In this document: positions 45,532-59,075 of the stretch, piece by piece
How positions within the stretch are numbered: the stretch's first letter is position 1
How the letters are laid out: every line of letters begins with the position of its first letter
From: Auricularia sp. M13
Taxonomy: Eukaryota; Basidiomycota; Agaricomycetes; Auriculariales; Auriculariaceae
Assembly (NCBI GenBank): GCA_037042915.1
Contig: CM073198.1
Span: 3,720,001 to 3,784,000, forward strand
Direction of reading: 5' to 3'
DNA: 64,000 nucleotides
Position numbers and translations under genes: made by a program
The notes under the pieces: model-generated
What the model saw: only the letters and a program-made list of their open reading frames with translations
Database searches by the model: none
What the model was told of the DNA's origin: nothing

Positions 45532-47283
45532 TTAACCACCGCGAGTGCCCCGCCACGCGCTCTGCAGTGCGATGCGCTTCGCCTGGAAACCAGTGAGCAT
45601 GGGGCAAATCCTGTAAATCGGCAGGTCAAGCGCACCTGCTCCAGCGTGATGGTATCTTCCCGCATGCCAATGCCGCCCGACACGCCGTCTCGCTCATTAT
45701 CATCGTCGTCATCGTCCATGTCTGCCGCGCCGTGGCCCCCGCGTATGCCGCTGAACGCAGCCTTGCTGCCGGCGACGGCGAACGGGCTCGACGAGACGGC
45801 CGCGCCGAACACGCTTGCGCTCGGCGCGGAGAAGGCGGCGAAGTCGGACGCGATCTTGTGCGTGGGCGGGGATGCCGGCGGCGAGGCGGCCGGCGGCGCA
45901 GGTTTGCGATACGAGGACGAGTAGTCGGTGCGCATGCTGTGCCGCACGGCGAGGTACTTGTCCGTGAACCGCGTGCCCTTGACCTGCGCATCGTTCAAGT
46001 CAAAGTAAGCATCAGGATCCAGCTTCTATGTATATAGAGTTGCATGCAGACCTTCTTCAATAGAGGTCTTGCGGCGGCGAGATTAGGCGCGTTTTGGAAG
46101 ACCTGGACGTTATGCTTCGCCTCCTCCGAGTCGCGGTAGATGTTTTCGAAGATGACCTTTTTCGTGCTCTCGTTGCGCAGGAGCAGCTTCTCGTGCAGCT
46201 CGCGCGCGACGTCGTCCACGCTCTCGTTCCCACCCAGGATGCGCTCGGCGACGGCCTGGCCGACCTCGCGGATGAGGCGCTCCATGTCGAGGTTCTCGAG
46301 CACCGAGCCGATGATGGCGTGCGAGAGCAGGTTCGCCGTCGTCAGCGGCAGCATGAGGCCCGAGGTGATGCTCGTGAGCGCCTGGAAAAAGTCGGTCGCG
46401 TACTATTGGGGTGCTTGTCAGCTGACAACAACAATAACAGCGGCGTTTTCTTGGGGGGTGTGCGTTTCGGGCACGCACCGAGTACCCGCTCAGCGCGGGT
46501 TCGCAGGCCACGAAGAACTGTCATCGTCGTTGCGTGAATAAAGCGTTGCGTTCTTCAGGGGAGAAAAAGGCTGCTCACAAGGGTGATGCCGCGGGCGGCC
46601 ATTTGGCGCGCAATGACCAGCGGATCGTGGCCATCCGGCGAACCCTCGTCGAAGCCTGCGAAACGAACGTGGGTACGGCATGGCCAGCCAGCTAGCCAAG
46701 GAGCTTGTCAGGCGTACCGTCTCCGTACTCGCCAATGCCATGCGGCGGGGCGTCCGCAATGAGGACGACCATCTTGCTGGCGTGCTCGCGCCAGTCCATG
46801 TTGAGGGCCTCCCAGAGCGCGGCGGTGACCGCCTCGGGGCCGTCGCCGCCGCCCGAAGCGTAGAGCGACTTGAGGTGGTCGTGGACCTTGCGCGTGTCGG
46901 AGGAGAAGCCAAAGTTCTTGGTAATGTAGGTGTGGTCCTGGGGCGGATGGTCCCTGTAGGCGACGAGGCCGACGCGCAGGTCCTCTGGGCGCTGCAGCTT
47001 GCCCGATTCGAAGATGCTGGCGCATATCTCCTCGATGTTCTTCGTCGCCGACGAGATGTACGAGCCCTGGCTGCCCGTGCAGTCCTGCACGAACACGAGA
47101 TCGCTGCACAGCGCGCCACAATGCCCGTCAGCGCCCAGATCGCCGCCGCCAGCGCCCCCAGACCACTCACAGCTGCTTGCGGCCGTCCTCGGGCGGTATA
47201 TGCACGTTCTGCGACGGATCCAGGCCGGCGTACTGCTCGCCCAGGCCGCCGCCGGGCGTCGAGGCGTCCATGTCGATGTCCAT
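45532..47283 (-). CDS. VWA domain protein (fungal vwkA-like)
   Basis: The start at 47283 gives MDIDMDASTPGGGLGEQYAG and then a short exon ending GRKQL. The VWA domain begins DLVFVQDCTGSQGSYISS, with the metal-binding DxTxS-type motif, and continues RVGLVAYRDHPPQDHTY, KMVVLIADAPPHGIGEYGDG. After two introns come FVACEPALSGYS, LMLPLTTANLLSHAIIGS and ERLIREVGQAVAERILGG, the helical C-terminal segment of this family. The last long exon holds a Ser/Pro/Ala-rich region and MREDTITLEQ. After a final intron KRIALQSAWRGTRGG ends at the TAA, 45534-45532, a very typical ending for basidiomycete members. It lacks the alpha-kinase domain of Dictyostelium VwkA. The role is unknown; it appears intact. Confidence 0.8.
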
Positions 47284-47547
47284 GATGATCGCGCAGAGAT
47301 ATCGCTCTATCTAACGTATCCGCGCCCGCTCGCTCAGCTCAGTCGCTCACAGTCCGGCCAGCGCAAGCCAAAGGGGAGGGATAGCAGGCAGTCGGAGATG
47401 ACGGCGGAACAAGTGGCAAGCAAAGGCGGTTATGACACAGTCTACTCGGCTGCGGCCGAACTCATATAGCAGCAGGGTTGCGCCGCGGACAAAGTACCCT
47501 GGCAGTGGCAGCGAACGAACGGGAAAATAATCATATACAACACAACA

Positions 47548-50447
<2,900 letters not shown>

Positions 50448-50731
50448 TGCCAGCCGCTCGCTCGGCACGAGGATCGAGACGTCAAGCTCAAGACAAATTC
50501 AGCATCCGCGGCATGCGCCGGTCATCAACATGAATGCGTGCTCGAGTCTCGAGAGCTAGCACTCAGGCAGTATGATAATAATATTATTGATACAGGGAGG
50601 AGAATTCCTGAATAAAGAATACATGGTGGTAACCGAACCCGGATTATGTTGTTCGAGAAGCCACCTTGGGCCAATCAAAAGGCTTCAGCTTGGACGCAGC
50701 AAAGTCAGCCTGGTGTCCTTTCACTAGCACA

Positions 50732-51781
50732 TCAATTAGTATCGCAGGAAAAGAGTAGGAAGTATTCCAAACCATATCGTCGGGCTTCCTTGAACCGTTT
50801 GCGTTCCAGGCAGGAAATCAGCAACTGCGCCAACTGCTCGTCGTTCCTCACGCGGGACGCAGCTTCGTCCAGGACGACACTCGGTGCCTTGCGCTTTCCC
50901 CTCGTAAGCTTCTGCTCGAGGAAAACGGCGAGGAGCATCCCCGCGTCGCGGTGGTCGGGCTTAAGGCCGAGCGCCTCGGCCCTCTCGCATACCGCACGAT
51001 CGAAGGTCGTGAATTCCCCAAGGGCGCGCTTCTGCGCGCGCCGTTTCTTATACTCGAGTCTCCTGCGCCGCTTAGCAGTGAGCCGCAGTAGCTGCCGCCG
51101 CCGCTTCACGGCGCGACGGTGTTTGAGTTTCTTCGCGCGATCGGAGAGTGTTCGAAGGTATGGGTCTATCCCAGTTTACAGTCAACAAGAGCAATGCGAA
51201 TGAGCACAGAAGAGAGAAATGGACGCACAGTACGCATAACGAGGATTCAGCCACCGAAATCCGAGATACTGGCCGCGGTTGTCCCAGCGGCGCGGTTGGA
51301 CCCACTTGAGGTTCAGCCGCCGCTTTCTGCGCCGCCACCTGTGTCGGGCCTCCTCCGCCTGACGCCGCGCCTCCCGCCGCGCCTCGCGCTCCTTGAACGC
51401 CAGATACTGTTCACGGCGCTCTTCGGGTGTACGTGTCGGACCCCATGAGGCGCTTGAGTACAGGGACAGAGGCAGCGGCGCGCCGGACAGCGTCGTCGTC
51501 CGCTGCGGGCGGGACTGGGGTGCGCCTCTACGGTCCGCTGGAGCTGGCGAGGCTGGTGCGGGTGCGGCCTCCTGCGCCATAGGGAAGCGGCGGCGCTTGG
51601 CCTCCCGTTGCGCCGCCTGGCTCTCCATGATTTCGCGGTCGAGATGCGGCGGCAGTGCGGGCGTTTCGGACGTCCTATAGCTACGATGAAGCATGAAGGC
51701 CAAGGGCTCGCGCAGTATCACGCTGCGAGGGGTCTGTGCGCGCCATAGATTGAGCAGGGGAAGGACGCGGAGAAGGGTCAT
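50732..51781 (-). CDS. Arg/Lys-rich protein with probable mitochondrial presequence
   Basis: The start at 51781 gives MTLLRVLPLLNLWRAQTPRS followed by an Arg-rich, acid-free stretch (REPLAFMLHRSYRTSE), typical of a mitochondrial targeting sequence. A long basic middle follows (RREARRQAEEARHRWRRRKR). An intron near 51235-51130 leads to an exon with KRRRQLLRLTAKRRRRLEYKK and then an acidic-basic helical tail, FTTFDRAVCERAEALGLKP, DEQLAQLLISCLERKRFKEA, stop at 50732. It could be a mitochondrial ribosome or mitochondrial RNA-related protein, but no family is recognised. Confidence 0.5.
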
Positions 51782-52054
51782 GCGTAAATTTTGAAGCCCG
51801 CAACACGCTCCTTGACCCCGAACCAGAACTCTTGCGGCCTTTCTACGGCGTGTCTGCCGTAATCTGAATGGCAGATAGCTGGATGTTGCGCTGGATATGG
51901 ACCTCGAATTTCTGTGCTCTAGGCGTGCCAGGGTCGTCGCGTTTCAAGCTGGATATTCATTCGTCGGGGCCCTTCGCCAGGGAAGTCGGCAAGAACTACA
52001 TTACGGTGACATTGCATTGGATACATCGACGATCTGAGCGATAATTTGGTCCAT

Positions 52055-52746
52055 TTACGCGTTCTCAAGGCGCTTCATCTGCTCCGGTTTGCACAAGCCT
52101 AGGCGAAGCGCTTTGACAACGAGTCGCGCCCAGTCGCGGAAGTGCAGGCAATCCAACTCGAGGATGCGTTTGCGATCCTTTCCCTCTCTCCAGTGCGAAA
52201 CGTCCAGCACCGGCCAGAGTAGCTCCCACCGAGATAGGCCATCGGTGAGCGTGTGAAATTGCTCGAGGCACTGCTGCGCAGTGGGACGGTTCTCCGGTTG
52301 CTTGTTCGTCATTGCACGGAGCAGCGGACAGATCGAAGGAATACTCTGCAGTACTTTGTCAGTCCGCGGCAGCGGCATGCTATCGCAGAGTGCATACTTT
52401 GCCGAAGAGGAGATGCAACGTTATGCCCAGCTGCCAGACATCTCCAGCGAAGGCGTCGTACTTGACCCGCGGCGGGTGCAGGAGGCTCTCGATGGATGGA
52501 TTCGTCGTCCCGAAGACCTCGGGGAGTGTGTGAAGGCCTGCGTTCCAAGTGACCGCGTGGTCGCGGTCCGTAAAGCGAGTTGCGAGACCCAAGTCGATAT
52601 AAAAATACCGCACAGGCACTTCGATACGATCCAAACACTTGGACGGGTCTTCAAAATTGATATAACCAATATAAGCACGTCGAGGATCGATTCCCTCGGG
52701 GAAAATCGGCCTGGGATCCATGACGAGGTTGTCCATGTGAATGTCG
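52055..52746 (-). CDS. Protein-kinase-like protein, paralogue E, 3' half (downstream of the intronic transposon)
   Basis: Begins at a TATAG acceptor with DIHMDNLVMDPRPIFPEG, completing the HRDxxxxN loop with the 5' half at 61684-62389. DFG position: FYIDLGLATRF. Then LPEVFGTTNPSIESLL, FAGDVWQLGITLHLLFGK, an intron, SIPSICPLLRAMTNKQPEN, and LDCLHFRDWARLVVKALRLG with the stop at 52055. All frames are open. The two halves are separated by 8936 bp of intron made mostly of the Plavaka-type element, so expression depends on splicing out that insert. Confidence 0.78.
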
Positions 52747-52799
52747 CTATACGACCGCCGTCAACGTTGACACCGATCAAGTGCTATGCGAAGAGCACC

Positions 52800-52959
52800 T
52801 ACATCAGGAAAAACTTAATACAATATAGGCGCGGTTCCATTACAGTGTCGTGCATAGTGTTCCATAGGAAGCCGCATGTTGCATAGTAGCTCATAGTGCT
52901 TCATAGACTGGTAGTCCAATAGTGTATCATGTAGTTTCAAAGTACTATGAAATACTATG
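52800..52959 (+). repeat. Left terminal inverted repeat and CATAG subterminal array of the Plavaka element
   Basis: After the 14-bp terminal repeat, CATAG occurs at 52853, 52863, 52882, 52892 and 52902, then CTATG at 52945 and 52955, often as CATAGTG. The arrangement resembles subterminal binding-site arrays of CACTA transposons. Confidence 0.75.
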
Positions 52960-53389
52960 GACTGCTATAACGACACCAAAGACTATAGATCATTATGTAG
53001 CCGCGGGACTACTGTAAGGATTCGGGCTTCCCTTGCTGAATCGCGTGCTCCCTATTCGGAGAACAGTCTCACCCCGTGTATTTACCGTCACTTACTTACT
53101 TTGCTATACTGTTACAGAACCGGTCAGCGAGCAGATGGGACATATTCTCTTACGTAAGCACTAATGGCTTTGGCGCGCCAAAGCACATTGCAGCGCGGCT
53201 CTACGCGTCTCGGATTATGTAATCATGGAACCGCGCATGTATATAAAGCCGGGCTCTCGCAGTACAAGAGCCCCAGTCTTATTTTACTGGAAGACTTGTG
53301 CCACTCAGTTGTATTGCGAGTGAATCGCAACCAGCGATTTAAGATTCTACAAGCGAGTCTAAGTTTCAAAAGCTAAGACTTACAACTAC
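52960..53389. other. Non-coding interior of the Plavaka element, left
   Basis: No gene is seen between the subterminal array and the transposase stop. It probably includes the transposase 3' untranslated region. Confidence 0.4.
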
Positions 53390-56352
53390 CTATTGGCCAA
53401 CGCCGAAGAGCCGGTCACTCAAGAACTCGTTGAGATGAAACACGTTGCAGACATCCAAGATATTCTCCGCCGTCCAGCCATCCGGTGTGACTTCCGGGTA
53501 CTTGGGTAGTAGATGGCAGCTGCTCACCAGGGCATCAAGGCGAATGACGGCACAGCGCCGCTGTCCGGCTTGTCGTGCGGGAGTGGTCCAGAGGAGTCCA
53601 ACGTCCTTTGATGGTTGTGCACGAAACGGCGTGAATTGTTCGACAAATGCAAGCGGTGCACTGAGGCCGAAACGAGGAGGGAGCTCGAAAATGACTCGAA
53701 CACGAACCGCCGATAGCTCTGGACAATAGTGAGACACCACGCCCACTGGAGCGAAGCACTCACCTTTCAATGAAACAGTGGAAAGGCTCGTAAGCGCGTC
53801 GTTATTGCCAATCAGCGCTGTGTCGAAATATGGGCCCGTGGTCTTCTCCCGAGCAGTCTGATAAGCCGGTGTTGCACGAACGACGTCGCGTACAACCTGG
53901 CCACCCACCTCCTCAGTGATCACAACGCGTTTATAGACGTCAAAGACGTCAGAAGCAATTGCAGCAGGGTGAGGGTGGGGCTGAGAGGCCAGGAAAGCAT
54001 TGAGACACGGTAGAAATTGAGCTGCACCATGCCGTTCATCGATCTGTGCAATGGTCTGGCGGCGGAAAGACGGGTGAAGGGGAAGAGCGTGGGCAATGAG
54101 ATCATCGTTCGCATCAGCGGGTATGTTTTCGCCGTCTGCGGACTCGGCGTCCGACTCTGAGCCATTGTCCGGAGATGGTGGCAACGTCCGAGGCATACAC
54201 CAGTTAATGTATTCTGCGTGCCGGTCTATTGACTCGTCCCTGCGAAGCCAGACGGTCATCTGAGCAATAAAATCGCGGCGATTGCTGGCACGGTACGCGT
54301 CCTTGCAGTAGTCGATGTGCAGGCGTTCGGGAGACTCGGAGTTGTAGCCCGGCGCTGCACCATACGCGCGGATGTGAGGAACGTAGTGCTGGAGCTTGTG
54401 GATCTTGGATATATTGAAGTGCTTGCGTATCCCAAGGTCGATGAACACCTGCTTATGCTCGTGAAAGCGGACAAGGGCGTTCTCCATGAATGCGAGGGTG
54501 TCGTCGTCGTGGACGGGCATCCGCGCACAGTATATAAAGTCTAGGAGCGCGCGTGCGGCCATAGCGATAGCAGGCTTCGAATGACCGGCCAGTAATCCGA
54601 CAAAGACCTTTTCCACTTCGCGGTACTCGCCTCCATTCCACTGAGATATGACGCTGATACCGCGGTGAAAGTGCCGGAGCGTAGGATGGTGCGGCATGCA
54701 CTTGAGACGTCGATCCACCTCGTCCGCGCCGAGGATAGAGACACACCACTTCAGAAGGTGGTCGCCGAATACACCTTTGTGCAATTCGTGCAGCATGTCC
54801 GGCGTGAAGCAGCTGAAGATGTCGGAATGGGGAAGCGACGCCCAGAAAGGTTCGACAACGTCTTTCAACCCATGCTTCTTGAAATCGGGGTGAAGCGGAC
54901 CTGCTTTGAGAAGGTCAAGCACCATGGACTCTGTGCGCGATGGCCAGAGCTTGGGCGCAGCGCCTCTCTCCTTCGGTGGTACCAAACATGTCGGGCATTG
55001 GTTTTGCTGACAGCAGGCGACAAGACACTGCTCGGGGTAATCGGCAATGTACGACATCAGCACCATGAACGCCTTCCGGACGTAGCCATCGCTGCAGAGG
55101 ACATTGACGCCCTCACGGCCCGCCTTAGCAAGCGGCTCAAGCATCTCAGTCATGCATCTGTGAAATAGGCGATGTGCGGCAGCAGAGCGAAGTTCGGCAG
55201 AATAAATCTCGAACTTTGAGACAGGCAGGTAGCCGAGGAGAACAGTGGCGTGGCTCGAAGGCATGCCGCGGATGTCACTGTGGATGTTGGCGATGGTAAT
55301 GTAGACGGGATATGCAGACTTGTCGCCCGAGAAGCATGAGAGCTGGGTCTTGTCCGATGCAACGATGACAGGGACGAGCAGAGCACCCTTGGGAAGTCGT
55401 TTCTCGAAATAAATCAGCACGGACCGGATGAATGCCCTACGCTGCACACCTGGAGTTCCCACCACCAATTTCCTGTGTTCGCCTCGCCGTAACAGCGTTT
55501 CTTCTTCGTCTCATCAAGCCAAACACGTACGGGTTCGAAATCAATGCAGTCTGCAAATGCGGGGCTCGCGAGCAAGTCCGAGATGATGTCGACAGCGTTT
55601 CGCATCCAGAGCTCGAGTTTCTCAATGAGTGGCTGCCCTTGAGCGTCCGTGAGGTCTCCGCGCAGGGAAATGCGCTTCAGCGTCCATCCAACTCCCTGGG
55701 GAAGACTATCGATGATCTTGAAGTACTCGCGGCTTGAGGCAAAGCTGAGATTCATGCCGTTCTTGACCTAGAGCCGTCAGTAACAATGTCAGAGATTGGA
55801 AGCCAAACCGACCTTTGGGAGCTTCAAGAGCTTGTCGATATCTCCTTGGCTAAGCCCGCTCTTTGCGATCCATTGCGCGAAGTCCCACTCGTCTTCATCT
55901 GCAAACGGTGCGTGCGGCGCCTCACCCCTGGCCTCCTGCTCAGCCCGACGAGCCTCAAACGGTAGAGGCTGGCGCTCGGCGTTCAAAGGCGTTGCGACGG
56001 GCTCTGGGAAACGCTCAACAAATAATCGAGGCGGCGGGGTGCCGCCTGCGCTAGCCTCGGATTCGGAGGCTTCGTGAACGGGCTCCGCGGCAGACAGAGG
56101 CTCTGGAGAGAGCAGCGGTTCGTGCCCAGCAACAGACTCCTGCTCAGCCGGGGGTGACGCTGGTTCCTGTGAAGGCCCTCCAAGCAATGCATCCAGCTGC
56201 GGGTCGGCGAGCTGCGCCTGCGCTGCCGCGGCGTCCTCTTCGCTGTGACGGGCAGTAATGTGTGCCCGCCGTCCCTGACTTGAGTTGAGAGGCTTGCCAC
56301 AGTACTGGCAAATGAACCGCGGTGCAGCGCGAATATGGTTGCGTGGGTGCAT
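53390..56352 (-). CDS. Plavaka-type transposase
   Basis: Catalyses cut-and-paste movement of the element. The ATG at 56352 gives MHPRNHIRAAPRF followed by a C2H2-like finger, CQYCGKPLNSSQGRRAHITARH split as C-x2-C and H-x4-H, then a Pro/Glu-rich linker ending NLLKLPKVG. An intron leads to NLSFASSREYFKIIDSLPQG, LELWMRNAVDIISDLLASP, EANTGNWWWELQ. After another intron comes KRLPKGALLVPVIVASDKTQ, a hallmark of the family with the first catalytic-type Asp, then GDKSAYPVYITIANIHSD, PSSHATVLLGYLPVSKFE, NVLCSDGYVRKAFMVL and FTPDMLHELHKGVFGDHLL. The remaining long open frame has NISKIHKLQHYVPHIRAYGA and ends with the stop at 53390. No disabling changes were seen, so the element may be autonomous. Confidence 0.88.
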
Positions 56353-57415
56353 GGAGGGAGGAAAGCCTGGTGCGGGAAAGAACGGCCCCACCAGGCACTA
56401 GTCTCAGCGATCGTAAAATCAGGTTCATTTCTTATCCTAGGCTATCTACTGTAAGGACAACTGAGCAATGCTCAGTATCAGAGTCTGCAGCTGCGAAATT
56501 ACAACTACGTACCGACAGTGTGCAGGCATGCCGTACGGCCCAGCTGGAGGTCCGACCACCACGCGTGCTCGAACACCCTGCGCAGCGCAGACCGGGGACC
56601 CCCACCTCAACCCCGCGCCGACGGTGTACACCAGCAGCTTCGCCAGCTACATCGACACCTTCACCAGCTCTGGCGACGGCGCGGGCGGTGAGACCAGCAG
56701 CAGATTTGATAGCGTGGCATGGTGGATCGGCGTGTCGGGCGGCAGCAACGACTGCGAGTTCGCCTGGCTCTTATTGCGCTGCAGGCGCCGAGCTGACGAC
56801 TCGCCAAATTGCTTCAGCTCTGCCGGACGATAGTCGCTCGATGGGGATCGCCCCATTATCCCCGTTGGCGCGTTCAGGACCGGCACCCTCGCGCGAGAGG
56901 TCACTGCGCTCCGTGACGAGTGCACTGTCGAAGACCTTGCGCAGTATGCTGCGCGAGCGAGCAGTGGACCTTGGCGGGGATGACGATGGGGTACGGTGAC
57001 ACGACGAACACGTACTTAGTGATCGCGCGGCACACGTCGCGCACCGCGACGCGGCCTGTGAACGGAACGTGCGGCCGTGGCAGACAACCGGCTCCGGGTC
57101 CAGCCACGGCTGAGCGCGCCCAGTCCACTGTTCCCACGGCGGAGCCAAGGCTGGACGCGGGAGAGCGGGCGAGCATGCGCGGTGTGGAGCAGGAGAGCGC
57201 GATGACGAAACGGTCCTCTGGGCGTCTTGTTGTCCGAGTTGCTCAGCACGCCCGCGTTGCGCAGCTCGTCACGCGTCATCGTCCATGATAGAGCCATAAA
57301 CGGTCGCCTCCGGGCTCAGGGACTGCGCAGGCATGCATGGTGGTGAGCAGCTGAGCGCGAGCGGGCTGCAGGCGGTGAGCGCAATGACTTTCTTGTCGGC
57401 GCCATCACCCAACGT
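56353..57415 (-). other. Unassigned exon-like remnants inside the Plavaka element
   Basis: On the minus strand, frames such as TGIMGRSPSSDYRPAELK with SQSLLPPDTPIHHATLSN (56925-56647) and TKYVFVVSPYPIVIPAKVH (near 57020-56960) have coding-like composition but no consistent splicing and several stops. They may be further pieces of a captured host gene adjoining the ATG13 remnant. No family is recognised. Confidence 0.3.
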
Positions 57416-57419
57416 TAAT

Positions 57420-58345
57420 AGTCCGTGCCAAATCCGTACAAGCCACTGGGCGACGAGCTAAGGCCGGGCGCGGCGATGGGGAACGACAGAGGCCGGCCGG
57501 GCGTCAGTGGCGAGGGCTGCGCCGCGCCCGGCCTGGTCGAGGACGCTGTGATGGTGGGCAGCGGCGAGTTCTGCCGCAGCGACGTCCGCCGCGGGCGAGG
57601 GCGAGTGGAAGGAGCCCGAGAGCATGTCGCGGTTGACGAGGAACTCGTCAAGCTGCGAGCGGCTGACGAGCACGTTGGTGGGGCGCATAGCTGGCCTCTG
57701 AGGCTGGGGGAGCGAGCCTGGGGATGAGCCGAGCGAGCCGGCGTGCTGCGATTCGGTGCTGTGGCAGAGGACGGTCGGCGTGAACTCGAGCACGCGCGTG
57801 GTCAGCGTGAACTCGAGCGCACGCATGGGCGTCCGGCGCGGCCTCCTGCTGCAGCTGAGCAGCGACTCGAGCGCGTCGATTGAGAAGTCCGTGCTCGAGT
57901 GGTACCGCAGCGAGATGGCCAGCGCGCCGGACGGGTGCGCGACTGGCGGGAAGGCGTGCATGAGCGTGGCCACGGGCGGCGCTGTTGCACTCAGCGGGGC
58001 GCCTGCGTTGTCAGCACGGGCGTGCGGTGGTGCCGGGGCTGCTGCTTGCTGAAGACGACGACCTCGCCTTGTTGAGCTCGGGGATGACGAGCAGCACGCT
58101 GAGCACCAGCGGCGGCGGGACACTGTCAGACGACAGCCTCGCAGAACATGTCCGTTCCGCCCGTCTCGAGGTTGAACTGCCCGTGGTTGTCAGTCAGTCT
58201 GGGTGCTGGCCACTGGCCGCTGTGGCACGCACCCATTTATCAACCTTCTGGCGCGGCGGGGGAAGCAGGGGCCCGGTCGCGCGGGCATTGTGCACGACGA
58301 GCACAAACTTATTGAAGAACTTGTGCACGAGCGGCGAAGCTACCG
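57420..58345 (-). pseudogene. Broken ATG13 fragment captured by the Plavaka element
   Basis: Minus-strand frames line up with fungal Atg13, the HORMA-domain regulator of the Atg1 kinase in autophagy. LVHKFFNKFVLVVHNARAT followed by PPRQKVDKW matches the first HORMA helix and KVNKW segment. QFNLETGGTDMFCE matches the FNLE(T)PD segment. PPPLVLSVLLVIPELN matches the central strand. HPSGALAISLRYHSSTDFS with DALESLLS matches the distal region. These pieces lie in different frames: a shift follows TDMFCE, another follows PELNK, and stops occur between. The N-terminal start and introns of a normal gene are missing. It is not an active gene. Orientation is the same as the transposase. Confidence 0.68.
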
Positions 58346-59020
58346 CCGTGCAGCACTCCGTTGCATGTGCTCATCCTGCATCTGTAAAGCGCCAACATCA
58401 GCATCAGCTCGAAGAGGACGCGCAGCGACACACCACCTGCGGCAGCCATGCCAGACTTTGTTGCACTGCTGCCAGTCGCAAGCGCAGTCCGCATTCTGCT
58501 CGGCGTACCTCTTCGTCGAGCAAAGGAAATTGCTGCGCCGGGGACCTCTTCAACGCTGGGGAACCGCAGACCGTACAAAAATCGCAGGCAGTTCATCGCA
58601 CACGCCGCCGTGGATGGTCAGCTCCTGGTCGGCGGACGGCTGCGTGCGAATTTTGATGTCCAGCCAGAACGTGCGTCGAGCACTGGGCGATGTGATGCAC
58701 GATGGAAAAGCAGGGCGGGCACATGCAGGCCACGGCCACGTCGACCTCGTCGAACCAGAGATAGGCATGTAATGTTCGCTGTTTGGGATTTCTACATCAA
58801 CGCTGTTTGCACACTTCGCGCATTGCACTGATTATCCCTGTCTGTGGTATTGCTGCCAATAAAGCTTCACTTTCTGCCGGACGGCAGTACCATCTGGGAG
58901 AGATCCTAAGCCATCGTCAGGGCATGATCACGATGACCGAGCATCGTGCCAGCGGATATCTCCGTTTTGTTGAGTCACGTGTTGGTTCGCTCCTTGCCTC
59001 TCGCCAAATCCCGATGCCAG
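58346..59020. other. Element interior, no gene assigned
   Basis: On the minus strand 58740-58560 holds TFWLDIKIRTQPSADQELT and GGVCDELPAIFVRSAVPQ, a coding-like stretch not recognised and without a supported gene structure. The right end contains the promoter of the DUF6532-like gene. Confidence 0.3.
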
Positions 59021-59027
59021 TATAAAA
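59021..59027 (+). promoter_or_regulatory. TATA box of the DUF6532-like gene
   Basis: TATAAAA preceded by CCAG and followed about 50 bp later by the first candidate ATG at 59076. The spacing suits a fungal core promoter. Confidence 0.55.
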
Positions 59028-59075
59028 CGTCGCGCGCACGAACTGGTGAGCACATTGACTCCCAAGTTTGATCCA

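Noticed and set aside
45457-46541. Plus-strand ORFs over the VWA gene
   Set aside because: Antisense shadows; the minus strand has a complete family match and splice sites.
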